Positions 1-11,100 of a DNA stretch of 54,612 bases are shown here, one piece after another (within the stretch, counting starts at the first letter, position 1; every line of letters starts with the position of its first letter). Position numbers and translations under genes: made by a program. A model generated the notes under the pieces. The model saw only the letters and a list, made by a program, of their open reading frames with translations. It was not told the DNA's origin and made no database searches. The stretch comes from Klebsiella pneumoniae (GTDB lineage Bacteria > Verrucomicrobiota > Verrucomicrobiia > Limisphaerales > SXTU01). The stretch is from assembly GCA_943330855.2 (NCBI GenBank), contig CALQJI020000027.1, positions 1 through 54,612 of the forward strand. The letters run 5' to 3'.

Positions 1-45
1 AAGGGGTTTTGAGACGCCTAGCCGGTGAAGTTTTTGTTTTCCGTC

Positions 46-2859
46 ATGAAATTGAACTCATTTCGCACGCTTGTCCCAGCGGCGGTCATTGCGCTGCTGC
101 TCGGTGGCGCCGTGGTGGCGCAGGCGCAGTGGCAGACGCAGTCGTTCACGCTGAAACCGGGCTGGAACGCCGTGTTCCTGCATGTGGATGCCTCGCACCT
201 GACGCTCGATGAGCTGATTCCCAGCGCAACCGGCCCGGTCACGGAGGTCTGGCTCTGGAGGCCCAAGCTCTCCACGGCGCAGTTCATCGCCGACCCCAAC
301 AGCCCGACCGGCACCGACAGCCGCTGGGCAGTGTGGACCAGCGCGCGCGGCGACACGGACACGCTCCTGCGGTTGGTGGGGAACGGAGCCTACTTGGTGC
401 GGAACCGGACGGCGTCCAACTTCACCCTCACCGTCGTAGGCAAACCCGTCCCACCCGCCTATCGGTGGACCACCACCGGGCTCAACTTCATCGGTTTCCC
501 CACGCCGACGGGCGCGGCTCCGACTTTCACCACATTCCTGCAGCCGGCCAACGGATTGGACCTGGCGAAGACGCTCCAAAATTCTGCGAAGGTTTTCCGT
601 TACTCGGGAGGAGAAGCCGCCGCTGCCGCACCCAGCCCGAGTGAAGTGGTGGCCTTCACAGCCGGTTCCACATCGGTGAACCGCGGCGAAGCCTTCTGGG
701 TTCGGGGCAGCACGAACTACTACAACCACTACTACGGCCCGGTGGAAGTCTCCCTTCAGAACGACGCCGGCATCCACTTCCGCGACAGCTTGGGCACCTA
801 CAGCCTGCGCCTCAAGAATCGGACTTCCACTAGCCGCACGGTGACGCTGAACTTGGTTGGCTCGGAAAGCGCGCCGTCTGGGCAGCCGGTCATCACGGCG
901 CAGCCGCAGTTGCTCGTGCGCGGCGCACTCAGCGCCAACCTGACATATCCACACACGGTTCTGGCTGGGCACACCGTCACGCTGACACCGGAAGGGGAAG
1001 CCGGATCGGAGCAGGAAGTGGTGCTGGGATTGAACCGGTCGTTGATGACCGGCGCGCCCGGCGCGTTCTACGCGGGGATTTTGCGCATCACGGACAGCGA
1101 CGGCTTGCAGCAGGTTGATCTCCCCGTTTCGGCCAACGTGCCGGATGCCTCCGGCCTCTGGGTGGGGCAGGCCACGGTGGATCGCGTGGGCCAGTATCTG
1201 AGGCAATACCCCAAGGTCAGCAGCACCACTACCTTAACCGCCGCGTTGGCGCAGGCAGGCCTTCCGGCGGAGGGCGCACAGGTGCCCGGCAGCAACTGGG
1301 TGGAGCGGGCCCAAACCTACGGCGGCCGGGCTTACAAGGCGGTGGCCTCGTCGCAGGATGGAAGCCGGGCGGTCGCGGCGGTGAGCTCGGGACCCGGGCG
1401 ACTTTCTGTTACCTCGGATTATGGCGTTACTTGGACCGAGCGCGAGACTGCGGCCGACCGTAATTACCTGGCCGTTGCCTGCTCAGCTGACGGATCGGTC
1501 ATGGCGGCGGCGGCGAACAACGGCAACCTCTACGTCTCCGCCGATGCCGGCACCACCTGGGTCGCGCGTGACTCGGTGCGCAATTGGATTGGCATTGCGT
1601 GCTCGGCCGATGGGCGCAAGCTGGCGTCGGTCGTTCAGGGTGGGCAAGTTTACGTCTCGTCGGACGGCGGCTTCTCGTGGACCGCCAAGGACAGTCCCCG
1701 TAACTGGAGCAGCATCGCCATGTCCAAGGACGGCACGAAGCTGGTGGCCGGTGTCAACCCGGGCCAACTCTTCACCTCCACTGATTCGGGCAACACGTGG
1801 ACGGCTCGTGAGAGCAGGCGGGAATGGTATGCCGTGGCTTCCTCTGCGGACGGTTCCCGGCTCATCGCCTGCGTCGATAACGAGGGGAGTGGAGGGGTGT
1901 TCCTTTCCTCCGACTCCGGCATCACCTGGCAAGCCACCTCCTCGTTAGATTCAAGACGCTGGCAGGGCGTGGCCACTTCCATCGATGGCAAGCGCCTGGC
2001 GGCAGTCTCGCTAAGGGGCGAGAAGCTAAAAGACGGCGGGCAGTATATCTCGCTCTCTAACGATGGTGGAGTCACTTGGACGACGCAGTCACCGGTGGTA
2101 TCTTCGCTCGCCATCGCCATGTCGGGCGACGGCACGCGGGTTATTGCTCTGGGTTTATTCTACTACATCTTCACGTTGCAACGGACCTTCGCGGACTACG
2201 AACTGGATACCGCTACTGGCCTGATCCGGGATCAAGCCGGCCGCTACATTTCCTCGGGGGTCAACACCGCCATGGCCAAGGTGCCCAGCCCAGTTCCGCT
2301 GCGCCTAATCCTTCACAACAATGCCACCGCCTCCAAGGTAAGCCTGCTGCAACGCGTCTTTGTCGGCAAAGGGGCCAACACCCCCAACACCGTCGTGGCC
2401 AATCGCGAGCAGTGGCTGGACGCCACGCAGATCGCTTCCGCCCGCCGCATCAGCGCTCCGCAACTGCCGTTCTCCCTCACCAACACTTTCTGGACCGCCA
2501 CCGCGAACTTCAACCCTGGGAGCGTGGTGACCGTGACCGTGCCGCTGGACTACAACGACCAGGCCAGCAACCCCTTCCTCCACACCTTCCACCCGGACCA
2601 CGACAACCTCGATCCGAAGTTCGAGCGCGTGCGGCCGCAGGGCGAGGAATCCTACTCCATCACCCGCCAGCTCAAGCTGACCTTCACCAGCGGCGGCGCG
2701 GACTTCCGCTCGCTCACGGCCAGCGCGCAGGGCCGCAGCGGCACCTACGAGGAGACCATCACCTTGGGCGGCAAGGCCGGGGCCAGCCGCGAATACCGGC
2801 TCTCCGGCACTTTCAGTCTCCAGCGCATCAGTCCTGTCTCCACCCTGACCACCCAATGA
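46..2859 (+). CDS. Exported Asp-box/BNR beta-propeller surface protein
   Basis: 937 residues from the ATG at 46. A GTG at 25 is in frame, but the ATG places a clean signal peptide (MKLNSFRTLVPAAVIALLLG, then AQA) at the N terminus. An N-terminal beta-rich region begins around LKPGWNAVF. Residues about 457-678 hold six Asp-box motifs (S-x-D-x-G-x-T-W: SDYGVTW, SADAGTTW, SSDGGFSW, STDSGNTW, SSDSGITW, SNDGGVTW) about 42 residues apart, each with a Y-x-A/G-x-A-x-S-x-D-G strand, as in sialidase-like or photosystem-stability-type propellers. No sialidase catalytic residues are evident, so a binding or structural role is more likely than an enzyme. The stop overlaps the next ATG, suggesting translational coupling. 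The window starts just upstream, so an earlier gene in the operon cannot be excluded. Confidence 0.85.
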   Translation: MKLNSFRTLVPAAVIALLLGGAVVAQAQWQTQSFTLKPGWNAVFLHVDASHLTLDELIPSATGPVTEVWLWRPKLSTAQFIADPNSPTGTDSRWAVWTSARGDTDTLLRLVGNGAYLVRNRTASNFTLTVVGKPVPPAYRWTTTGLNFIGFPTPTGAAPTFTTFLQPANGLDLAKTLQNSAKVFRYSGGEAAAAAPSPSEVVAFTAGSTSVNRGEAFWVRGSTNYYNHYYGPVEVSLQNDAGIHFRDSLGTYSLRLKNRTSTSRTVTLNLVGSESAPSGQPVITAQPQLLVRGALSANLTYPHTVLAGHTVTLTPEGEAGSEQEVVLGLNRSLMTGAPGAFYAGILRITDSDGLQQVDLPVSANVPDASGLWVGQATVDRVGQYLRQYPKVSSTTTLTAALAQAGLPAEGAQVPGSNWVERAQTYGGRAYKAVASSQDGSRAVAAVSSGPGRLSVTSDYGVTWTERETAADRNYLAVACSADGSVMAAAANNGNLYVSADAGTTWVARDSVRNWIGIACSADGRKLASVVQGGQVYVSSDGGFSWTAKDSPRNWSSIAMSKDGTKLVAGVNPGQLFTSTDSGNTWTARESRREWYAVASSADGSRLIACVDNEGSGGVFLSSDSGITWQATSSLDSRRWQGVATSIDGKRLAAVSLRGEKLKDGGQYISLSNDGGVTWTTQSPVVSSLAIAMSGDGTRVIALGLFYYIFTLQRTFADYELDTATGLIRDQAGRYISSGVNTAMAKVPSPVPLRLILHNNATASKVSLLQRVFVGKGANTPNTVVANREQWLDATQIASARRISAPQLPFSLTNTFWTATANFNPGSVVTVTVPLDYNDQASNPFLHTFHPDHDNLDPKFERVRPQGEESYSITRQLKLTFTSGGADFRSLTASAQGRSGTYEETITLGGKAGASREYRLSGTFSLQRISPVSTLTTQ

Positions 2860-4820
2860 AAACCGTCTCCCTTTCCACCGCCACTGTTAATGCCTGCTCC
2901 TGTTTTATGAAGCCATCCCAACTCCGCCTCCTCACCCTGCTTGGTGCCGCGCTCGTGGCCCTGGCTCCGCTCCGCCCGGCGCGCGCGGTGGACAACAACC
3001 CGCCCACGAAGCTCACGCACCAGGGTTTCCTCACGGATGCCAACGGCCTGCCACTGGGCAACGCCGCCCCCGTGAACAAGTCCATCATCTTCCGCATCTT
3101 TGATGCGCCCGCCGCCGGCACCCGGCTCTGGGCCGCGCAGCAGGTGGTGACGGTGGACAAGGGTCACTACAGCGTGCTGCTGGGCGAGGGCAGCGCCGTG
3201 GGCTCCGAGTCATTCTTGGCGGACTTGAGCACCATCTTCACCGGCACCGGGGCCTCGGACCGCTTTCTGGAGATCACGGTGGACGGCTCTGCGCTCTCTC
3301 CACGCCTGCAGTTCCTGCCCGCGCCCTTCGCCATGCTGGCGCGCAAGGCCATGACGGTGGACAGCACCGCTATTCTCCTGCCAGCACAGGTCAGCGGGAC
3401 ACTCGCTGCGAGCCAGATTCCCAGTTTGGATGCCAGCAAGATTACCACAGGATTCTTGGATGTCGCCCGCATCCCTAACACTGTGCTAAGGACAACTGGT
3501 GATCAAACAGTGGCTGGCAAGCTGACTGTGAACAACGGAGCCGGAGGCATAGGGATTGACCTGGCTACCAGCGACTCAGTGCTCAATGCCCGGATCATTG
3601 CGAACCGGACTGGCACCCCGGACAAGGACCTGTATATCGGATATCTTAGTGGCACGGGTGCCAAGGTCAGACTTTACAGTCATGACTCCGAAACTATGAC
3701 CGTGACTGGAGGCAAGGTGGGCATCGGGACGAGCACCCCAGCCAAGCCGCTGGATGTGGCCGGGTATGCACGAATAAAGGACCATCTTATTTTTAACTCG
3801 ACGGACGCTGTGATCAACTGGGGCGGTAGCGGAAAACTCCACTTTCGCGGCAATAATACTATGGGTGACGAGGGCACCTTCACAAGGAAAGAGCACATGG
3901 TTATTACCAGTGTAGGCAATGTGGGCATCGGCACCATTGAACCACTATACCCGTTGCACGTGAAGAACTCAGTCTCGAATGCCTTTGAATTGGAAGCATA
4001 CCTGGACGGGACTGGAGCGCTCGACGTTCAACAAAACAAAACAAGAACCGATTTAAAGCACTCCATCTATGCCGAACAGCGGATACTGGCCGGAGCATTC
4101 GACGTGAAATCGGATATGCGGATCAAGCAGATTACGGGTAGAACCGGTGGACCTTCGGCCTTGGAATCGATCCGTCAACTTCAAGTCACGGACTACACGT
4201 ATGTGGACACGATCGGGTCAGGTCGAGGCCTCCAGCGTGGCTTCATCGCCCAAGAGGTGGAGCAGGTGATTCCGGAAGCGGTCACTCGCGGCCCCGGCGT
4301 GGTTCCAGATGTCTACGCCCGAGCAGAGGCCCTCCGGTATGACGCGGGCACCAAAGCCCTCACCATCTCACTCCAGAAACCCCACGGCATGGTGAAGGAT
4401 GAGGTCGTGAGCTTGGTGTTCGAAGGCAAGCAGGAGGAATTCAAGGTGACGGCTGTGCCTTCCGCGACGGAGTTCGTGGTAACGACCCCCAGCCAGCCGG
4501 CGAAGGTGTTTGTTTACGGCCGCCGGGTGAGTGATTTCCGGACGGTGGACTACGACCGTATTTTCACCACGGGCATCAGCGCCATGCAGGAGATGGCGCG
4601 GCAGAACGAGGCGCTCCAGAAGCGCGTGAGCGAGCTGGAATCCCGCGAGCGCCAAGTGACAGCCCTGCAAAAGCGCGTGACCGAGCTGGAAGGCTTGGAG
4701 CGCCAAGTGGCGGACTTGCAGAAGCTCGTCCGGCAGGTCGCCGAACGGCAAAGCCCCAGCCCGCGCGCTGGGTTGTCGGGAAACGGCCCGGTCGCCGTCC
4801 TCCCGGTGTCCGCCCGCTAA
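2856..4820 (+). CDS. Exported protein with S74 intramolecular chaperone domain and C-terminal coiled coil
   Basis: 654 residues from the ATG at 2856, which overlaps the previous stop as ATGA. An in-frame ATG at 2907 starts the obvious signal peptide (MKPSQLRLLTLLGAALVALA, ending PARA) and is the alternative start. The region after the signal resembles the N-terminal beta domain common in exported proteins of this phylum. The middle has tail-fibre-like repeats (VGIGTSTPAKPLDV, VGIGTIEPLYPLHV). Around nt 4110 the hallmark S-D-x-R-I-K of peptidase S74 (the endosialidase/tail-spike chaperone domain) appears, followed by GFIAQEVEQVIPEAV. In that family the domain trimerises the fibre and cuts itself off at the Ser of this motif. 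The end is a heptad coiled coil (L-Q-K-R-V-S-E-L, L-Q-K-R-V-T-E-L). No phage genes surround it, so it is probably a cellular trimeric surface fibre. Confidence 0.85.
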   Translation: MKTVSLSTATVNACSCFMKPSQLRLLTLLGAALVALAPLRPARAVDNNPPTKLTHQGFLTDANGLPLGNAAPVNKSIIFRIFDAPAAGTRLWAAQQVVTVDKGHYSVLLGEGSAVGSESFLADLSTIFTGTGASDRFLEITVDGSALSPRLQFLPAPFAMLARKAMTVDSTAILLPAQVSGTLAASQIPSLDASKITTGFLDVARIPNTVLRTTGDQTVAGKLTVNNGAGGIGIDLATSDSVLNARIIANRTGTPDKDLYIGYLSGTGAKVRLYSHDSETMTVTGGKVGIGTSTPAKPLDVAGYARIKDHLIFNSTDAVINWGGSGKLHFRGNNTMGDEGTFTRKEHMVITSVGNVGIGTIEPLYPLHVKNSVSNAFELEAYLDGTGALDVQQNKTRTDLKHSIYAEQRILAGAFDVKSDMRIKQITGRTGGPSALESIRQLQVTDYTYVDTIGSGRGLQRGFIAQEVEQVIPEAVTRGPGVVPDVYARAEALRYDAGTKALTISLQKPHGMVKDEVVSLVFEGKQEEFKVTAVPSATEFVVTTPSQPAKVFVYGRRVSDFRTVDYDRIFTTGISAMQEMARQNEALQKRVSELESRERQVTALQKRVTELEGLERQVADLQKLVRQVAERQSPSPRAGLSGNGPVAVLPVSAR

Positions 4821-4921
4821 CTCCCCGTCGCGCGCGCCTCATGCCTCCGCAACTCCATCCTGTGCTTGGTCAGCGGTTGCGCGCAAATCTGCTTTCACGC
4901 CCCGCACGTTGCGGCGGCGTG

Positions 4922-4959
4922 TTCCCGCCGGACGTGCTTCGTGTGCCGTCCGGCGGGAA
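4922..4959. terminator. Strong hairpin between genes 2 and 3 (13-bp perfect inverted repeat)
   Basis: TTCCCGCCGGACG at 4922-4934 pairs exactly with CGTCCGGCGGGAA at 4947-4959 around a 12-nt loop. No T-tract follows, so a classical rho-independent terminator is uncertain; it could be an attenuator, an RNA processing site or a REP-like element. The rest of the 328-bp gap (4821-5148) is low-complexity GC-rich sequence with a second, imperfect C-rich/G-rich pairing around 4985-5060. I see no gene in it. Confidence 0.5.
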
Positions 4960-5148
4960 TCTCCTCTCCGGGAATCTATCTCCCACCGGCCACCCCTCAC
5001 CCGCCCTGCGGGCACCCACTGCCCTCCGCGGCGCAGGGGAGCGGGCTGGGGAGAGGGGTATTCGGCGGTTTCCAAGGTTTGCCGGTCGTGCATTGCGGCC
5101 TGATGGACACTCATTTCTTCACGCAGTTGATTCGCTTTCCCTGACCCT

Positions 5149-8100
5149 ATGAAACGGCCTCTCCGTCTTCCGCCTCGCGCCATCTGCTGGCTCGCCCTGC
5201 TCTGGCTGGCCGCGCCCAGCCACGCGCAAGTGCTGCAGGATTTGACCGCGAACCTCTACTCCACGAACTACGGTCGCGGCGTGAACTTCAGTGCCCAGCG
5301 CGCCAGCGATGTGCCGGCGAACAAAGTGCTGCTGAACGGTCTGGCCGCGACACCCATTCAGTTTCGGGGCGAGATCACCTACGGTGCCGTGGTGCGGCCC
5401 CGGGCCAATGCCACGCTCACGCCGGGTCAGAACTATTCTCAAAACAGCGTGCAGTTGGATCTGCCCCGAGTGGAAGTCAACGGCACCGTGACGCTGGTCT
5501 TGCGCAGCGCCACCGTCGGCGCGTCCACGTTCGGTCGCTCGACGACGTTCAACTTCGGAGCGGTCATCGCCCCGCCGGCGACGGACGAGGGCGGGCGGCT
5601 GCTGGACAAGCCAGAAGCATACTGGGCTGCCGAACCCCACACGACCACCAGCCCCGGCCACTTGGGTGCGCCTTACTACTGGAGCGTTCATGCCCAGCGC
5701 GTCTTCGCCACGCAGCCCGGTCCCATCGAGATCACGTGGCGCGCGGCTCAGCCCGCAGCCGGTTCCATCGCTGGCCTCAACAAGGTAACAATCGGCGGTC
5801 TGGATTACGCGACCACGAACGTGAATTACGTGGTCGGCGGGGCGGCCGCCAAAAAGCCGAAACAGCTTTATTGGACCGAGAAAACCTTCCGTTCCACCGG
5901 CAAACCCGTGGCGGTGCCCACCGCCCGCATCGGCGCGGTTTACTTCCACTACAACTCGGCGTTCCCCCGCGCCACCACCACCGAGTTCGTGGAGCTGGGC
6001 AGCTCCAGCATCACGGACGGCGGCCCCAACGCGGTCCTGCAGGAGTTGCGCACGGCTTGGTATGACAACGCGCAGGGCCTGATCCTGGCTTACAACCTTC
6101 AGGGCCGGGTCTTCCTCGAATTGCTCGGCGACCCCACGGCCGGCGGGGCGCGGCGTCACCTCGGCTACGAGGTGGTGGACGTGATCAAGCAGCCGACAGC
6201 CACGGATCTCACCGCCGAGCTGGGCGAGAAGCTCACCGCCTACGCGGATGCGCGACCGGATTTGAACTTGGAGCCAAGCCCCGTGCTCACGGCCATCGGT
6301 GGCAATTTCACATTTCTAGACCCGCTCGGCAGCAATGGCCGGGTGGACTACTACGCGGTGAAGGAAACGGAGAACCCGAACGATGTGCTGATGCATTGGC
6401 TGGAGGCGGGCGAGCAGGCGCTGCGCTGGCCGTTCATCTACGCCCGCTACCGGCAGCTCTGGCCCGAAGATTCTGCGCGCTACAGCCACTACCTGCGCCA
6501 GGCCGTCGCCACGCAGTCAGAGGCCGCCAAGACCGCCGTCCCGCTCCCAGCGGACAACGTGCCCTTCCTCCAGTATCAGGATGAGCTGGATCAACAGCGC
6601 GGCTTCCTGGATGAGAAGAGCCAGTTCTATACTTGGCTCACCGCGAGTCAGCCGGCGCACCGGGCGCTGCTGCGGTTCAACGCGGGGGAACGCGTCGCCT
6701 TCGAGCGCGTGCTCTCGCTGCTCGACACGCAGATCCGGCCAGCCAACCCAGATGCCGGCTCGGCGCAGCAAGACATCACGGTAGCGGGGCCGGTGTCCGG
6801 TCGAGCTTCCTTTCTCAATCTGACGAGCGGCAACGCCAGCCTGCCGTCGCTTGGCGGACTTCAGTTCAACAGCCAGTCGTTCACTGTCGAATCGTGGGTG
6901 TATCTGCGCTCGCCGGCCGACGTTTCCCGTTTGTTGAATCTGCGCATTGGGGCGAAAACAATGGAGGCGGGCTTGGGACTTAACGCGGAGGTGCCGGCGG
7001 CGTATTTGGACATCTACGGAGATACTCAAAACCTGACGGCCAATCTGAACGGAGCGACTTCTGTCGGCGGTCTGCGGTTTTCGGGAGATTTTGTTCCTGT
7101 CCTTGACAGCGTAGATCTCTCCAATTGGGTGGCCCCCGTTTTCGGGGCCAACAGTGCGCCTGCCGTCTTCAATCCCAATCCTAGCGTCGCCTTCCTTTTC
7201 AGGGCCAATGGAACACTCGAAGTTTTCGAGAATGGCAACAACGTCAACGCCGGCAAGAATTGGCGGCCGGCTGGCGACTATCGAAACCGGACCAACCGGG
7301 TGGACATACTGATCACCGACCCAACCCCGGGTGACAACAACCCCTTCAGCGGTGGCGGAACGTCAGCCTTCGCCGTGCATTTGAATCTTAACTCAGTCCC
7401 GGCATACACTCGCAGCATCGCAGGGCTGGCTAACAACTTTCACGGAGTCATCAACTATACCGACGGCGTCTTTCGGACCCGGCGGATCACCCGCATCGCT
7501 GATGGCCACGGCTACGCGGTCTCTCAGCAACCGACGCCCGCGGGTCGCTGGGTGCATGTGGCGATGGTGGGTGAGTCTGCCGCGACCAAGATTTACCTCG
7601 ATGGCCAACTCGTGGGCGAGGGCGTGAACTCCCAGCCAGTCATCGGCGCGGTGACCGCCGGCACCTTGGGTTCTGCCGGACTCGCTATGGACAACTTCCG
7701 CCTCTGGTCTCGTGCCCGCGCGGCGACAGAGATTGAGGCTGACATGAACACCAGTTCGCCGGTGAACAAGAGTGGTTTGGAACTGCAATTCAACTTCAAC
7801 GAGCCCGGCACGGTCGCATCGGACACCAGTGGCAAGAGCAGTCGGGACCTGACCATCTCCGAGGGGAGCATTGTGGGGGGAGACCCGGCGGCCCCGGGCA
7901 GTTTGAGTCAAACGCTCTACCCGCGCTACGTCCGGGCGACCGTCAACGTGGGAGATCGGATTGCCCCGCCTGCGGGAGAAGTCAGCTTGGCCGGCTACAT
8001 CCAACAAAGCAGCGGAGATTCCTTCCACGCGGTCGCCTACAAGGACCCATTTGCCAGCGGATTTGAGACGGCCAACGCGGGAGCCATCATCCCGATCAAC

Positions 8101-11100
8101 GCCATCCCCGGCAAAGACGTGCTGGAAGTCTGGTGGTTCCGCCAGAACAAGACCACCGCCCTGAAGAACGTGGTCAACGGCTTCAAGCCCATCTACTGGC
8201 CGGCGGTGCTGGGGCGCTACAACCTGGCCTGGCCGGACAACCCGGCCAACGAAATCGTCATGGCCAGCAACGCAGGCAGCGGCGGGCTCGAAAGCCTGCA
8301 AGCCAAGGGCACCATCTACACGCAGAACGATTCCACTCTCCCGGGCTACAATCCCAACGAGGAGCACGCGGTCATGATCGGTGGTCAGGCCTACGCGTTG
8401 CGCGATGACCTGAACGTCACCACCGGCTCGGGTTTCTCCTCCCGGCCTTACGTGCTGCTGGATTACACGGCTGCCGATGGGCGTCCGGCGGTGCGGGCTT
8501 TCAAAGTGCTGCGGGAGAAGCCCGGCGTCCTATTTGATTACGTGGTCGAGGCTGGCAAGCAACTCCAAGCTCCGATGCCCCTGCCGTTGCTCCCCGCGCC
8601 GGTCGAGATCGTCACGAGCAGCACCAGCACCAACCAGGTGAACTACAACAGCGAGATTGTGCCTTCAGTTCGCGATTTGCCGGTCGGCTGGAACGACAGT
8701 TTTTCAGCCGGTGTCTATGGTCACTACGACAATTTCACCTATCGGGATCGCAAGGATGGGTTCTGGGTCATGCGCGGTCCGCACAGCGGGTTGCCCAAGT
8801 TGGACGCCGGAAGATACGACGCAGGGCGCCTAAACTTCGTTCCGAATGTGACTGCCGGCGGAGAGTTGAACGCCACGTTCACCAACTACATCCACACTTC
8901 GCGCCGGATTGATTCACTCGTCGCCACGGTCTCGCTGACCACGCCATTGCCTGCGGGGTTGAAATTCGGACCGCTGAAGGACGGCCTCGCGGTTCACGGC
9001 ACGCTCACAACTAACACCGGCACCTACACACTGAACATCACCGATGGCGATGGCTCGGCGGCTACGGTGACGCTGACGCTGAGTGCCACGACCAACCAAC
9101 AGGCGGCGCTGAACATCAACGGTCGGCTGGGCCGTCCGCCAACCTTGGCCCATCTGCCCGATCCCGGTCAGACAGTTCCCACCAAAGCCTTTGGCATGCG
9201 GTTCTACTACAAGACTCAGGAAGGTTTTGCCTGGCCGGGGAAGCTTGTGCCCCCGGAAGTGGGAACGATCGTGCCCTACCTGCGGCCAGCAGGTTCCACG
9301 GCTGATTCTGCGTCGAAGACCACCCCCGCGCTCGACATCGTCTATCGCCCCGCCTGGCCCGGGAATGCCCCGGCGGTGGACTTCGGTGAGACGTTGACGG
9401 AAGCGAACAAGGGCCGTCCTGCCATTCGCGGTCAGACCAGCGCCAAGCTCCTCTACCAGCAGGGCATCGCCACGAATGGCGTGAACAACGGCGAGGCTGG
9501 CGCTGCGATGATCCTCCACGACCCGACGCGTGAGAAATCATTCTCGCTCAAGTCAGACACCAAAGATGGACTGGCCGCGCTGCCCGCCGGAGTGCGGGCG
9601 GAACTGTATCAGGGCAAGACCTTCTTCCCGAACCTGCCACCGCACCTGGCCGAGCGCTTCTTCTACGACTCGAACCGCAGCCCGAAGGGCGACTTGGTCT
9701 TCAAGGGTGAGTTCAAGAATGAGGCGCTCGGGGAAAAATACTTGTTGCTCAACGTGCTCGGTCTTTCGGACCTCGCGACTGTGAAGAACCTTTGCCCCAC
9801 GGCCGATCCGGACAAGACGAAGTGGGACGGAGCGGTTGATGCGTTGGCTGCCTCGGTGGAGACTTTTTACGAGGACCCCGCCGTCCCCGGCGAGTTCATC
9901 GTGAACCCGGGCATGACGGTCTCACGCGGCGTTTCGGAGCTGGTGGCCATCACGAACGACAACACAGCGGTGGACAGCTACGCGCTCAGTGCGGCGGGGC
10001 CGGGTGGCGGGTTCGTGACCGTGATCGTCGGCAACAGCGGGAACGCCAAGCAGACGCCCGCCGGTGAACCGGTCTCGATGTATGTCCTGCGCGTCACCGG
10101 TTCCATCTACCGCGGTGAGATCAAGATTCTCGAGTCCGCCAATCCGCTCAACGAACTCATCACTTTCGAGCACACGGCGGATCTGGGCGGCAAGTTCGCG
10201 GACTACGATTACGAGTGGAAGATCGCCCCGCCGGTGGACGGCTTCCCGCCGGTGGTTGATGCCACGATGAGCCGCTATCAGGGCCTTACCAACGGCGCTG
10301 ACATCAAGCGCTTCACGCTGGGTGGCAGCGGCATTCGGACCTTGGTGGACAACTACATCGTGATGCGCTATCGGCCCAAGGACGCCATACACCCGCTCAA
10401 GGATCAGTGGTCGGCGTGGACGGAGCCGCAACTGGCCGAGGGCTGGATCAAGCGCGTGCTGGCCAAGATCAATCCCTTCAGCCAGCGCGTGACCGATCTC
10501 TACAACAACAGCGTGAACACGGATGTGAGCATCCTCACTCAGGCGGGCAAGCGCTACGAGGGCGACATCGCCCTGAACATGGAGAACATCAACAGCTACG
10601 GCCTCATCGAGATTTACGAGACCGTGCTGAACCGGGGCCGCAACCTGAGCGTGGACGCGGGCATCAATTTCGGTCCCGCCAACGACGCACTGCTGCTCGC
10701 CGCCGGCTACATCAACGACCTCTACATGCTGGTCGGCAACGAGGCCTTCGCCGATGCGGCCAACCCGACCATCGGCATCGGCACCAAGGACAAAACCTAT
10801 GGCAGTATCGCCACGGCGCTCTTCGCGTTCCGGGGACAGATGCCGTCGCTCTTGGAAGAGGAGTTGGCTTTGCTCCGGGGCCGCGACGACGTGGCTTTGC
10901 CCGGTGTTCAGACCGCGCCGGTTTACAATCGCTTAGTGTGGAACTTCACGCGCGGCATTGACGCGGGCGAGGTCATCTATGCCCTGAATTACAACATTCT
11001 GGATCAGAACTCTGACGGGAAAGCGGACGCGGCTGATGCGGCCAGACTCTATCCTCAAGGTCACGGCGATGCCTACGGACACTACCTCACCGCGATCAAG

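Noticed and set aside
2856..4820. Prophage tail-fibre gene
   Set aside because: It has a Sec signal peptide and surface-protein neighbours; there are no capsid, terminase, tail or integrase genes nearby.
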